From Cytophagales bacterium (lineage in GTDB: Bacteria; Bacteroidota; Bacteroidia; Cytophagales; Cyclobacteriaceae), in contig JAFLBQ010000011.1 of assembly GCA_017303805.1 (NCBI GenBank), positions 1 to 64,000 on the forward strand: DNA of 64,000 nucleotides, given 5' to 3'. Numbering within the stretch: position 1 is the first letter of the stretch; the number at the start of each line of letters is the position of its first letter. Positions 51,501 through 60,766 of this stretch are shown here, piece by piece. The notes under the pieces are model-generated. The model saw only the letters and a program-made list of their open reading frames with translations. It did not search any database and was not told where the DNA came from. Made by a program: the position numbers and the translations under genes.

Positions 51501-52763
51501 ATGACGCAGGCCCGTTCTTCAAGTTATGTAATGTCCATTACCATAATTGGAATTCTCTTTTTCATTTTTGGTTTTGTTACGTGGATCAACGGTACACTTA
51601 TTCCCTACCTTAAAATTGCCTGCGAATTAAAGACCGATTTTCAATCGTACCTGGTAGCCACTGCGTTTTTTATTGCCTATACCGTTATGGCCATACCCGC
51701 ATCGTATGTGCTTAAAAAAACCGGGTACAAAAAAGGTATGTCGGTTGGGTTATTCATTATGGCTGTGGGTGCAATTCTTTTTGTGCCGGCCGCACAGGCC
51801 CGTAACTACGACCTTTTTCTGGTTGGCTTGTTTATTATAGGAACAGGATTGGCGCTGCTTCAAACTGCATCTAACCCATACGCAACAATTATCGGCCCCA
51901 TAGAAAGCGCTGCCACGCGCATTAGCATTATGGGTATCTGCAATAAAGTAGCGGGCATATTGGCCGGCTTAATTTTCGGATACATTGCCTTGAGCGATGC
52001 CGATGCGTTGGAGGCAAGTTTAAAAACGATGGACGAGGCCACCAAGAACGCAACGCTGAATGAGTTAGCCAGCAGGGTAATTGTTCCTTACATGATTATT
52101 GCCGGTGTGTTGGTATTTCTTGCTGTAGCAATCCTGTTCTCTGCGCTGCCCGATATTGATGATAGTGGCGAAGGCGAAGGCCAAAGCGTGGTGGCTTCCG
52201 GCAAGTCAAGTGTATTTCAGTTTCCGCATTTGGTGTTGGGTGTTATTACGCTCTTTCTCTATGTAGGTGTAGAAGTGTTGGCAGGCGATACCATTATTAG
52301 CTACGGAAAGTCGTTAGGTATAGAACTGGCAACCGCACGCTACTTTACGCAAGCCACGTTGGCATGCATGCTGGTGGGGTATGTAATTGGCATTATTGCT
52401 ATTCCTAAATTTATGAGTCAGGCCACTGCTTTAAAGATTTGCGCCTGGTTAGGTGTAGTGTTTACTATCGGAGCAGTTTTTACCGGTGGTTTCGTTTCGG
52501 TTGCCTTCATTGCGTTGTTGGGTTTAGCTAATTCACTTATGTGGCCGGCCATTTTTCCTTTAGCTATTGATGGCCTCGGAAAATTTACCAAAATAGGATC
52601 TGCCCTTTTGATTATGGCAATTGCCGGTGGCGCCATATTGCCTTTGGTTTATGGTTGGTTATCGGAGCTAACCAATAGCCAACAAGCATACTGGATGATG
52701 GTGCCATGTTATCTCTTCATTTTATACTTTGCTACCAAAGGTTATAAAGCCGGGAAAGCATGA
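51501..52763 (+). CDS. Sugar permease of the MFS superfamily (FucP/GluP-like)
   Basis: The 420-residue product has about 12 transmembrane helices and FucP-type motifs: FGFVTWINGTLIPYLK near residues 22-37, YLVATAFFIAYTVMAIPAS, and LQTASNPYATIIGP near 117-130. Such carriers bring fucose, glucose, galactose or N-acetylglucosamine in with protons. The SMP-30-like gene overlaps its end by 4 bp. The divergent kinase and nucleotidyltransferase suggest that all four genes serve one sugar. Confidence 0.9.
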   Translation: MTQARSSSYVMSITIIGILFFIFGFVTWINGTLIPYLKIACELKTDFQSYLVATAFFIAYTVMAIPASYVLKKTGYKKGMSVGLFIMAVGAILFVPAAQARNYDLFLVGLFIIGTGLALLQTASNPYATIIGPIESAATRISIMGICNKVAGILAGLIFGYIALSDADALEASLKTMDEATKNATLNELASRVIVPYMIIAGVLVFLAVAILFSALPDIDDSGEGEGQSVVASGKSSVFQFPHLVLGVITLFLYVGVEVLAGDTIISYGKSLGIELATARYFTQATLACMLVGYVIGIIAIPKFMSQATALKICAWLGVVFTIGAVFTGGFVSVAFIALLGLANSLMWPAIFPLAIDGLGKFTKIGSALLIMAIAGGAILPLVYGWLSELTNSQQAYWMMVPCYLFILYFATKGYKAGKA

Positions 52764-53641
52764 ACAAAAAGGCTCCCTTTTTTTTAATTCCGATTTTTAT
52801 TTCGCTGGTAGTCGTTTTTACCACCACAAAAAAGAAAAAATTTAAAGCCAAAGACTTTACCCACGAGAATCTGTTTACCGAAAATTGCGAAGGCCCCAAC
52901 TATCACGATGGGAAATTGTATGTCGTAAATTTTCAGAAAGACGGAACCATTGGTGTGGTGGATGATGCGGGTAATGTAGAATTATTTCTAACACTTCCCG
53001 AAGGCAGTACCGCCAACGCCATTCAATTCAACTCAAAAGGCGAAATGCTTTTAGCCGATTTTACCGGCCACAATATTTTAAAGGTGGACATGAGCACAAA
53101 AGAGGTTTCGGTTTTTGTGCATGATTCATTGTTCAATCAACCCAATGATTTGTGTATCAATAGTCGCGATCAGATTTTTGCATCCGATCCCAACTGGAAA
53201 ACAAGCACCGGCCAGGTTTGGCGCATTGATGCGGATGGCCAACATCAAATAGTTGCCGAGCGCATGGGCACAACCAATGGCATTACATTAAGCCCCGATG
53301 AGAAAATACTTTATGTAAACGAAAGCGTGCAGCGTAAAATCTGGAAATTTGACATAGACGAGGCCGGAAATCTTTCCAATAAAACATTATTTAAAGAATA
53401 TGCCGACCATGGATTTGATGGCATGAAGTGCGACAACGAAGGAAATCTATATGTAACCCGTTATGGAGCCGGGCAGGTTGATGTACTAAACCCGCAAGGC
53501 GAGGTAATCCATTCTGTTCGAACCAAAGGATTGAAAACCAGCAACATTGCCTTTGGTGGCCGAAACGGAAAAACCTGTTTTGTTACGTTACAGGATCGAA
53601 AATGTGTGGAGGTATTTGAAAGCAAGTTTGCGGGAAAGTAA
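52760..53641 (+). CDS. SMP-30/gluconolactonase-like beta-propeller, secreted or anchored
   Basis: The 293-residue product has a hydrophobic N-terminus (about residues 4-22) acting as signal or anchor, then a six-bladed SMP-30-type propeller with ENCEGPNYHDGKLYVV, QPNDLCINSRDQIFASDPNW, GTTNGITLSPDEKILYVNES and DGMKCDNEGNLYVT. The Glu, Asn and Asp metal ligands of gluconolactonases are recognisable in these segments. It probably hydrolyses a sugar lactone, although other SMP-30 proteins have other esterase roles. It overlaps the permease gene by 4 bp. Confidence 0.87.
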   Translation: MNKKAPFFLIPIFISLVVVFTTTKKKKFKAKDFTHENLFTENCEGPNYHDGKLYVVNFQKDGTIGVVDDAGNVELFLTLPEGSTANAIQFNSKGEMLLADFTGHNILKVDMSTKEVSVFVHDSLFNQPNDLCINSRDQIFASDPNWKTSTGQVWRIDADGQHQIVAERMGTTNGITLSPDEKILYVNESVQRKIWKFDIDEAGNLSNKTLFKEYADHGFDGMKCDNEGNLYVTRYGAGQVDVLNPQGEVIHSVRTKGLKTSNIAFGGRNGKTCFVTLQDRKCVEVFESKFAGK

Positions 53642-53737
53642 TCCCGCCCCTGACAGCTCAATAAAAAAGATAGGCGGGCTTGTCCAGATCGGCAGCCCTC
53701 GGCCGTCATAGCGTTATAATTAAAACCAAAAAAAATT

Positions 53738-54082
53738 ATGGAAAAGTACATGTTCATCTTCATTGGTGGCGATGCCAGCCATCTTTCGCCTGAGCAACAA
53801 CAAGCCGGAATGGAAAAGTGGTTTGCCTGGGTAAAAAAACTTCAGGATCAGGGTCGGTACCATTCGGGTGAGGCGTTGCTGCCCGGTGGCAAAACCATCC
53901 GCAGTGTAAAGAAAACTGTAACCGATGGCCCTTATGCCGAAAGCAAAGAAGTGGTGGGTGGATACTTTGTTGTAAATGCCAAAGACCTGGCCGAGGCCAC
54001 CGAAATGGCTAAAGACTATCCGGATTTTGGGTTGGGCGGTGTTATTGAAATACGGGAAGTAATGAAGTTTGATAATATGTAG
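53738..54082 (+). CDS. YCII-related DGPF-domain protein
   Basis: The 114-residue protein has the DGPF-type motif as DGPYAESKEVVGGYFVV starting at residue 63 and a start MEKYMFIFIGGD typical of the family. DGPF proteins are regularly encoded beside ECF42-type sigma factors, as here (45 bp upstream of one). Their biochemical role is unproven. The ATG is preceded by an A-rich leader, as is usual in Bacteroidota. An imperfect CCCGCC/GGCGGG hairpin lies in the gap before it. Confidence 0.9.
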   Translation: MEKYMFIFIGGDASHLSPEQQQAGMEKWFAWVKKLQDQGRYHSGEALLPGGKTIRSVKKTVTDGPYAESKEVVGGYFVVNAKDLAEATEMAKDYPDFGLGGVIEIREVMKFDNM

Positions 54083-54126
54083 TGTGCACTCATTAAATCA
54101 GGCCCGCAAAAATTTAATTTTGAATT

Positions 54127-55377
54127 ATGCCTGAAGAAAGTGTGAACAAATTGGTAAGCCATCTTTTTCGCCACGAGGCGGGAAAGATGGCTGCCGTGCT
54201 TACACGCCTGGTGGGCTTACGCGAACTTCAGGTGGCGGAAGATCTTGTTCAGGACACGTTGTTGCAGGCACTTAATACGTGGAAAATAAAAGGCATACCG
54301 GAAAATCCGGCAGCCTGGCTTTACACGGTGGCTAAACGCAAAGCCATTGACCATATACGGCAACGCACCACCCACACCCAAATTGAAACCGAGCTGGCAA
54401 AGGCTTTTCGTTCTGAGTGGACGCTCGCGCCTGCCGTAAACCGATTGTTTGAACACGAGCTTGAAGACAGTCAACTGCGAATGATGTTTGCGTGTTGCCA
54501 TCCCAGCATTCCGTACGAATCGCAAATGGCCTTAATTTTAAAAACGCTTTGCGGATTGAGTGTTTCAGAAATTGCCCATAGTTTTCTTACGCAGCAAGAA
54601 ACTATAACCAAACGCCTTTACCGCGCCCGCGAAAAAATCCGAGCTGAAGGTATTGAGTTAGAGCAAATTTCGCCTGTAACAATAACCAACCGGCAAAACA
54701 CGGTGCTGCATACCCTCTATCTGTTGTTTAGCGAAGGCTATAACTCCACGCATCCCGACAAATTGATTCGTCATGATTTGTGTGAAGAAGCCATGCGCCT
54801 TTGTTTGCTGCTAACCCGCAATCCGCTTACCAACAATTCCGAAACGAATGCATTGCTTGCGCTGATGTGCTATCAGGCCTCGCGCGCAGCAAGCCGCATA
54901 GATGATGCGGGCCATATTGTGCTGTTGCAAAATCAAAATCGCACGGAGTGGAACCAGGCGCTTATTCAAAAAGGAAATACGTACCTGGACATTGCGGCCA
55001 CCAGCGAAAACCTTAGCGAATACCATTTGGAAGCTGCCATTGCCGGTACGCATGCGCGTGCGGCTTCGTTCGAGGCAACCCGTTGGGATTATATTCTGAA
55101 TTTATATGAACTACTTTCTGAAATAAAGGCCGATCCCTTTGTAAAATTAAATAAAGCGATTGCCCTCGGCCACGCAAAGAGTACGGCCGAAGGATTAACC
55201 TACCTGCTTACTATAAAAGAATTAGCGGGCAACTCCATTTACCAGGCTGCGCTGGGCGATTTTTACACAAAACTTAACAATCCTAAAGCAGCGCGACTTC
55301 ATTATCAAAAAGCAATTTCCTTAACACAATCTGCCTCAGAACTACATCTGTTGAATATGAAATTGGAAAAGCTTTAG
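54127..55377 (+). CDS. ECF42-like RNA polymerase sigma factor with C-terminal extension
   Basis: The 416-residue product has sigma region 2 (about 12-80, with VAEDLVQDTLLQAL and PAAWLYTVAKRKAIDHIR) and region 4 (about 115-175, with CGLSVSEIAHSFLTQQETI and KRLYRARE). A long C-terminal extension (about 185-416) contains LYLLFSEGYNST, LLALMCYQASR and TPR-like helices. This extension and the adjacent DGPF gene identify the ECF42 type (DUF6596), which has no anti-sigma factor; the extension is thought to modulate activity. It may control its own operon. Confidence 0.93.
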   Translation: MPEESVNKLVSHLFRHEAGKMAAVLTRLVGLRELQVAEDLVQDTLLQALNTWKIKGIPENPAAWLYTVAKRKAIDHIRQRTTHTQIETELAKAFRSEWTLAPAVNRLFEHELEDSQLRMMFACCHPSIPYESQMALILKTLCGLSVSEIAHSFLTQQETITKRLYRAREKIRAEGIELEQISPVTITNRQNTVLHTLYLLFSEGYNSTHPDKLIRHDLCEEAMRLCLLLTRNPLTNNSETNALLALMCYQASRAASRIDDAGHIVLLQNQNRTEWNQALIQKGNTYLDIAATSENLSEYHLEAAIAGTHARAASFEATRWDYILNLYELLSEIKADPFVKLNKAIALGHAKSTAEGLTYLLTIKELAGNSIYQAALGDFYTKLNNPKAARLHYQKAISLTQSASELHLLNMKLEKL

Positions 55378-55416
55378 TTAATTAGCTTCTTAAAATTCTG
55401 TTTCAACAACAACCAA

Positions 55417-56352
55417 ATGAAAGCCGCGCTTATATTCTGTCTTGCAACTACTGTATGCTGCGCACAGCCGGCCTTTAAGGTGGTGCCGTTAGGCATTAAG
55501 GGTGGAAGCGATGAAAGTAATCTTTCGGCCTATGCGGTAGCGGCTGGCACAACACAGGATTTTATTTGTTTGGATGCCGGCACGATTTATTCAGGCATTC
55601 AGAAGGCTATTACGAATAAAGTCTGGAAAGGCGATGCAACGGCATTTCAGCGAAAGCACATAAAAGGGTACCTCATTTCGCACCCGCACTTCGACCATGT
55701 AAATGGGCTCGTGATTACCTCGCCCGAAGATTCGGCCAACTACATTTATGGGATAGAAAGTTGTTTATCTGTTTTGAAAGAGAAACACTTTAGCTGGAAG
55801 AGTTGGGCCAACTTTGGCAATGAAGGCGAGCCGCCAACGCTTAATAAGTACACGTATCAGACTTTAATCCCCACCAAAGAAGTACCCCTGCCCAACACTT
55901 CATTGTTTGTTACGCCTTTTGTGTTGAGTCATGTTTCGCCCAATGAAAGTACCGCCTTTTTGGTGCGAAGTGGCGATAACTACCTGCTCTATGTAGGCGA
56001 TACCGGCTGCGACCGGCTTGAAAAATCCGACAAGCTGCATCAACTATGGAAGGCGATGGCCCCTTTGATTCAAACTCGAAAACTGAAAGCCATTTTTATT
56101 GAAGTTTCTTTTAGCAACGAACAACCGGAAGGTGCACTGTTCGGGCATTTAACCCCGGCTTTGCTGCTGGAAGAACTTACAGCATTGGAAACCATCAGCG
56201 GAAGCGGTACGCTTAAAAATTTAAACGTAGTAATTACACACATGAAACCGCTGGGCAACCGCGAAGCGGTTATTAAAAAGCAAGTACGCGCCAATAACAA
56301 CTTGGGTGTGAAGCTGATTTTTCCGAGCCAGGGGAAACCGCTTGCCTTCTAA
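55417..56352 (+). CDS. Class II 3',5'-cyclic-nucleotide phosphodiesterase, secreted
   Basis: The 311-residue product has a signal peptide (cleavage near CCA-QP) and a metallo-beta-lactamase fold with the class II PDE signature HPHFDH at residues 89-94, plus later ligands in LSHVSPNE, LYVGDTG and ITHMKPLG. Homologues (yeast PDE1, Vibrio CpdP) hydrolyse cAMP; here the enzyme would act in the periplasm or outside. It begins 39 bp after the sigma factor gene and might be in its transcript. Confidence 0.88.
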   Translation: MKAALIFCLATTVCCAQPAFKVVPLGIKGGSDESNLSAYAVAAGTTQDFICLDAGTIYSGIQKAITNKVWKGDATAFQRKHIKGYLISHPHFDHVNGLVITSPEDSANYIYGIESCLSVLKEKHFSWKSWANFGNEGEPPTLNKYTYQTLIPTKEVPLPNTSLFVTPFVLSHVSPNESTAFLVRSGDNYLLYVGDTGCDRLEKSDKLHQLWKAMAPLIQTRKLKAIFIEVSFSNEQPEGALFGHLTPALLLEELTALETISGSGTLKNLNVVITHMKPLGNREAVIKKQVRANNNLGVKLIFPSQGKPLAF

Positions 56353-56354
56353 AT

Positions 56355-57323
56355 TTACGCTTCCAGAATTTTATTGATTTCGTGCCGGATAAAATCTTCG
56401 CGTTGCTGGTAATTGCCCTGTACCATCTTATAGGCAATACCCCGCTGGTCTAATGCCGCTTTAAATACCTGCAACATTTTCTCCCGTTCGCCACCCAGGT
56501 CGCGTAAATGATCGGCCACCCACGGCACATCGATATCAAACAAAAAATAGTAATCGTAGTGTACCTGCTTTTCGAGTTCGAATAAAATGGCGGGCACGGT
56601 TTTTAAGTATTGTTGCGAATAGATTTGGGTAGTGATGGTATCGGTATCGCACAACAAAATTTTATTGGCTGTTTTTATTTTTTCATTTATCCGATCAATT
56701 TGGGCGTAGCCAATTTTTATGATATCTGCTTCGGTAAATTCATTGCTGGTAACAATCTCGCGCGCCACCTCGGGCACAAACTCAGTATTATATACTTGCG
56801 CTAGTTTCTGTGCCATGAATGATTTGCCCGTACTTTCTGAGCCATAAAAACAAATCTTCTTTACAAAATAGGGGCGCACCACTGGCGGTATAAATTCCCA
56901 ATAGCGAAAAGGTTTTTCCCGAATCAGCGAGGCCGATACCGGAATTTTTTTTCGGTCTGCATCAAACAAAAGATGTGTGGCCTGCAGGTTGGCCGCAAAA
57001 GGTTCGCCATACGCTTCAGAACTTACCACCACATCTATCTTCGGGTAAACTTTGCGCATAACATCAGCCCAGATTTTCGTGCGTTCCGTCAGGGGAAGCA
57101 AATCATTATCAAAATTATCTTCCAAAAGAAAAGGGAGAATATTTTTTCTGTTGGTGAAGATTTCGTTAATCCACTTGAAACGATGCAGTGGGTCGATTGT
57201 ATCGTGTGGTGTATAGCTCATCGACACAATTACTTCATCGGCATGCGAAGCCGCAAATTCAATTAATGCAAGATGCCCGTTATGCAGGGGCATGAACTTG
57301 CCAATAACGAGGGCGCGGGTCAT
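56355..57323 (-). CDS. nadR: NadR-like NMN adenylyltransferase / nicotinamide riboside kinase
   Basis: The 322-residue product fuses two domains. The N-terminal nucleotidyltransferase (GKFMPLHNGHLALI at residues 8-21, closing with SASLIREKPF near 150) adds AMP to NMN. The C-terminal kinase has a P-loop FYGSESTGKS near 168-177 and DTDTITTQIYS, and phosphorylates nicotinamide riboside. The DNA-binding domain of E. coli NadR is absent, so it is an enzyme only. It overlaps pnuC by 4 bp, the salvage transporter that would feed it. Confidence 0.93.
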   Translation of the reverse strand: MTRALVIGKFMPLHNGHLALIEFAASHADEVIVSMSYTPHDTIDPLHRFKWINEIFTNRKNILPFLLEDNFDNDLLPLTERTKIWADVMRKVYPKIDVVVSSEAYGEPFAANLQATHLLFDADRKKIPVSASLIREKPFRYWEFIPPVVRPYFVKKICFYGSESTGKSFMAQKLAQVYNTEFVPEVAREIVTSNEFTEADIIKIGYAQIDRINEKIKTANKILLCDTDTITTQIYSQQYLKTVPAILFELEKQVHYDYYFLFDIDVPWVADHLRDLGGEREKMLQVFKAALDQRGIAYKMVQGNYQQREDFIRHEINKILEA

Positions 57324-57982
57324 ACACTGGTGCGATAACTTCTAAACTCACGAATCCAATTCCACAAGGCAAAGCTGGCAATGCCTGTAAACACGGCATA
57401 CTCTACTCCAAAAAACATGGCCCCTTTAACGAAATACAAACCGGTGGCAACCACATCAATTAATATCCAGATAATCCAGCATTCAATTTTCTTTTGCACC
57501 ATCAGAAATGTGGTAATAATACTCATCACCAGGATAAACGAATCTACAAACGGATACGCGCTGGGTAAATTGAACAAAAGCGGAAACCAATCGTGCAGCC
57601 TGGAAGCGAGTGTGCCCATGATGAACGTGCCCACCACCCCAACGCCAAGCCAAAACCAAAATACCGTTGGCTTCATGAAGCTAACTTTCAATTCATGCTT
57701 TTTATCTTCTTCGCCCGGTTTGGGGTTTGCCCATCGCCACCAGCCCAGTAAGTTGGTAACAAAGAAAAACACCATTAAAAACATATCGGGGTAAAGCTGA
57801 ATCTGGTAATAAAAAAAGGCCGAAAGTACCACGTTAATAATACCAATGGGCCAACTCCAGATGTGGGCTTTTGCCGAGAGCGCCACTGCCAACAAGCCGA
57901 ACAGTACCGCAAAAAATTCCAGATAGCTGAGGCGGTAGCCTAAAACTGAAAAAAAGACTGTATCGATATCGAAAAGAGCCAT
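57320..57982 (-). CDS. pnuC: Nicotinamide riboside transporter PnuC
   Basis: The 220-residue membrane protein has about seven hydrophobic segments and PnuC motifs: WPIGIINVVLSAFFYYQI near 45-62, LLGWWRWANP near 80-90, and a conserved C-terminal WIREF. It carries nicotinamide riboside (or possibly another vitamin precursor) by facilitated diffusion, trapped afterwards by the kinase domain of NadR. Its stop overlaps the nadR start by 4 bp. No NiaR or Nudix-type regulator is nearby. Confidence 0.92.
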   Translation of the reverse strand: MALFDIDTVFFSVLGYRLSYLEFFAVLFGLLAVALSAKAHIWSWPIGIINVVLSAFFYYQIQLYPDMFLMVFFFVTNLLGWWRWANPKPGEEDKKHELKVSFMKPTVFWFWLGVGVVGTFIMGTLASRLHDWFPLLFNLPSAYPFVDSFILVMSIITTFLMVQKKIECWIIWILIDVVATGLYFVKGAMFFGVEYAVFTGIASFALWNWIREFRSYRTSV

Positions 57983-58045
57983 AGTTGAGCAAAAGTAAAT
58001 GATCTAACTTAAAGTAAATCAGAATATTAAAAGAAAATTGTATTT

Positions 58046-58064
58046 TTGGGAATCAGATTCCCAA
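58046..58064. promoter_or_regulatory. Perfect 19-bp palindrome before the COG1373 ATPase gene
   Basis: TTGGGAATC and GATTCCCAA pair exactly around one A, 6 bp before the ATG at 58071 and in the divergent gap with pnuC. It could be an operator or a recognition or insertion site linked to the ATPase gene. If translation began at the upstream TTG (58038) the palindrome would be coding, which seems less likely. Confidence 0.55.
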
Positions 58065-58070
58065 TCGTAC

Positions 58071-59222
58071 ATGGTTCCGAGGATTGCAGAAGCCACGCTT
58101 AAAAATCTAGCCAGTCAGTTTCGGGCGGTGGCATTAGTTGGCCCACGTCAAAGTGGTAAGTCAACATTAGCCAAAACTGCCTTTCCCGGTAAACAATATG
58201 TGTCGTTAGAAAATCCTGAAATAAAACAAAGTGCACTTGAAGACCCAAAAGGTTTTTTGAAACGGTTTGAACACGGAGCTATTATTGATGAAGCCCAACG
58301 AGTACCAGAGCTTTTCAACTACTTACAGCAGATATTAGATGAAAGTAACGAGCGCGGAAAGTTTATTCTTTCTGGCTCGAACAATTTCCTGATGTTGGAA
58401 AAAATAACACAGAGCCTGGCTGGTCGTATTGGATACCTTGATTTACTCCCTTTTAGTTATCAGGAGTTATTTACGCAATCAGCTACAAAAACCATAGATG
58501 ACTTAATTTTCGAAGGTGGATATCCCGCTGTGGCGTATGAAGGAATTGACCCGCGGTTTTGGTTCCCTGCATATGTCCGAACCTACATAGAACGCGATGT
58601 CCGACAGATTAAAAATATAACAGACTTATCTACATTTCAGCGCTTCATGTTTCTTTGTGCCAGCCGCATTGGGCAACAAGTTAATCTCAGCAATCTGGCT
58701 ATAGAGTGTGGCATTGATCATAAAACAGCACAATCATGGCTATCGGTCATGCAGGCCAGTTATATTGTGCATCTGTTACCGCCCTATTATAAGAACTACT
58801 CCAAGCGAATAATTAAATCGCCCAAACTGTATTTCTACGATACCGGATTAGCTTGCTATCTACTTGCTATTGAAGCAGCAAAAAACTTAATCAACCATGC
58901 CCAACGAGGCGCTTTGTTTGAGAATTATATTATTAACGAGCTTTTGAAAACCCGCTTAAACCACGGCTTGCGCAGCAATTTGTTTTACTGGCGAGATGTA
59001 AGTGGCCACGAGCTGGATGCAATTGTTGATAAAAATCCACACCCCATTGCAATTGAAATTAAATCGGGGATGACATTGAATACCGAATATTATAAAGGTC
59101 TTCGTTTCTGGAATCAACTTAATCCTCAGTCGCAGAAAATATTAATTTATGGTGGAGACCATTCGTACAAACAAGAGAATGGGTTTGAGATAACAAGTTG
59201 GAAAAAACTGGATCAGCTATAA
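58071..59222 (+). CDS. COG1373-type ATPase (AAA_14 with DUF4143 domain)
   Basis: From ATG 58071 the product is 383 residues. The P-loop GPRQSGKST lies at 24-32 and Walker B IIDEAQ at 71-76. A middle winged-helix-like part follows, then a DUF4143 C-terminal domain with the nuclease-like motif HELDAIVD-x-n-IEIKSG, as in PD-(D/E)XK folds. Proteins of this family are patchily distributed and their role is unknown; some have been suggested to be mobile or defence-related. The 3' end overlaps the convergent aldehyde dehydrogenase gene by 6 bp. Confidence 0.88.
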   Translation: MVPRIAEATLKNLASQFRAVALVGPRQSGKSTLAKTAFPGKQYVSLENPEIKQSALEDPKGFLKRFEHGAIIDEAQRVPELFNYLQQILDESNERGKFILSGSNNFLMLEKITQSLAGRIGYLDLLPFSYQELFTQSATKTIDDLIFEGGYPAVAYEGIDPRFWFPAYVRTYIERDVRQIKNITDLSTFQRFMFLCASRIGQQVNLSNLAIECGIDHKTAQSWLSVMQASYIVHLLPPYYKNYSKRIIKSPKLYFYDTGLACYLLAIEAAKNLINHAQRGALFENYIINELLKTRLNHGLRSNLFYWRDVSGHELDAIVDKNPHPIAIEIKSGMTLNTEYYKGLRFWNQLNPQSQKILIYGGDHSYKQENGFEITSWKKLDQL

Positions 59223-60659
59223 CTTCACACACACGTTCTTCTCATCCGTAAAAAATCTCAGGGCTTCAAAGCCGCCTTCACGCCCTACACCACTTTGCTT
59301 CATACCCCCAAAGGGTGTGCGCAAATCGCGAAACAACCAGCAGTTTACCCAGATAATCCCGCTCTTAACTTCTGCCGCCACCCGGTGCGCGCGTTTTAAA
59401 TTTTCTGTCCAGATGGTTGCTGCAAGACCATACGGGGTGCTGTTGGCATACACGAGCGCTTCTTCTTCAGTATCGAACGGCATAATGGTTACTACCGGTC
59501 CAAAGATTTCTTCCTGGTTAGTTCTGCAGGTGTGCGATAACCCTGTAATAACGGTAGGCTCAATAAAATAACCAGTAGCACATCTACCCGAAAGCTTCAC
59601 TTGTTTACCACCTTGAATAATGGTGCCGCCTTCTTTTTTTGCAAGCTCAATGTATGATAGCACTTTATTTAGATGAGCTTCTGATGCAATGGCACCGAGG
59701 TTGGTTTTTTCGTTCAGCGGATCTCCCACTACCAAGGCCTTGGTTTGGGTTGTAAATGCTTCAATAAATTTTTGATACAGCGATCGCTCCACAAAAATGC
59801 GCGAGCCACACAAACATATTTCGCCCTGGTTGGCGAAGGAAGATTGAATGCTGGTGCTTACTGCCTTTTCAAAATCGCAATCGGCAAAAATAATGTTGGG
59901 GTTTTTACCGCCCAGTTCCAGCGAAAGCTTTTTAAACATAGGCCCGGCAGTAGCAGCAATTATTTTACCGGTGGCCGTTCCGCCTGTAAATGATATGGCT
60001 TTGATTTCGGCATGTTCCACAATAGCCTGCCCGGCTTTGGCGCCATAGCCATGTACAATGTTTAAGACGCCTGCTGGCAATCCTGCCTCCACGCATAATC
60101 TGGAAAACAAGTAGGCCGTCATGGGTGTAATTTCTGAGGGCTTGGCAACCACCGTGCAGCCCGCAGCTAATGCCGGAGCAATTTTCCAGGTAAATAAATA
60201 CAGCGGAAGATTCCAGGGCGAAATACATCCAACCACGCCTACCGGTGTATGCTGCGTATAGTTGATTGCGTCATTATCAGTAAAGTGAGTATGAGCACTT
60301 TCGTGCAGAATGGCGGTGGCATAAAACCGAATGTTGGCTGCAGCCCGTGGTATATCCAATGCTTTTGCCAACGCAACAGGTTTGCCCTGATCTGTGCTTT
60401 CAGCCAACGCAAGCTGATCCAGGTCGCGCTCAATCAACGCTGCAATTTTTAAAAGAATAACGCTGCGGTTTTTTGCCGGTGTGGTGCTCCAGGCGGCAAA
60501 TGCGCGGGTGGCAGCCTCGGTGGCCAGCGCCACATCTGCAGCCCCCGAATCGGGCACCAGGCTATAGGGCTTGCCTTCGGCCGGGTTAATGTTCTCGAAA
60601 AAATTCCCGGTTACAGGATTGACTAGTTCTCCGTTGATGTAGTTGAGTAGCTTTTGCAT
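59217..60659 (-). CDS. Aldehyde dehydrogenase, 2-aminomuconate-semialdehyde type
   Basis: The 480-residue NAD-dependent enzyme has all ALDH marks: SPWNLPLYLFTWKIAPALA near 140, SFTGGTATGK, the general base Glu in LELGGKNPN, the catalytic Cys in GEICLCGSR, and EEIFGPVVTI. The signature NCWLFRDLRTPFGGMKQSG is that of ALDH8/aminomuconate-semialdehyde dehydrogenases, which act on a ring-opened intermediate of kynurenine breakdown. Nearby haaO at 63717 supports that role. The 2-hydroxymuconic relative cannot be excluded. Confidence 0.88.
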   Translation of the reverse strand: MQKLLNYINGELVNPVTGNFFENINPAEGKPYSLVPDSGAADVALATEAATRAFAAWSTTPAKNRSVILLKIAALIERDLDQLALAESTDQGKPVALAKALDIPRAAANIRFYATAILHESAHTHFTDNDAINYTQHTPVGVVGCISPWNLPLYLFTWKIAPALAAGCTVVAKPSEITPMTAYLFSRLCVEAGLPAGVLNIVHGYGAKAGQAIVEHAEIKAISFTGGTATGKIIAATAGPMFKKLSLELGGKNPNIIFADCDFEKAVSTSIQSSFANQGEICLCGSRIFVERSLYQKFIEAFTTQTKALVVGDPLNEKTNLGAIASEAHLNKVLSYIELAKKEGGTIIQGGKQVKLSGRCATGYFIEPTVITGLSHTCRTNQEEIFGPVVTIMPFDTEEEALVYANSTPYGLAATIWTENLKRAHRVAAEVKSGIIWVNCWLFRDLRTPFGGMKQSGVGREGGFEALRFFTDEKNVCVKL

Positions 60660-60766
60660 GAGCCTGAAGTGTGGCTTAAGTTAACAGTTGTTTTAATTTA
60701 TAGCTTCTTTTCAATCTCAAACTCCGCACCTAGCTACTTGGTTCTGTTTCTAATGATGGCGGCCCT

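Noticed and set aside
54115-54122. TAATTTTG promoter element before the ECF sigma gene
   Set aside because: It matches the -7 consensus but ends only 4 bp before the ATG, too close for a normal leader, and A/T-rich leaders produce such words by chance.
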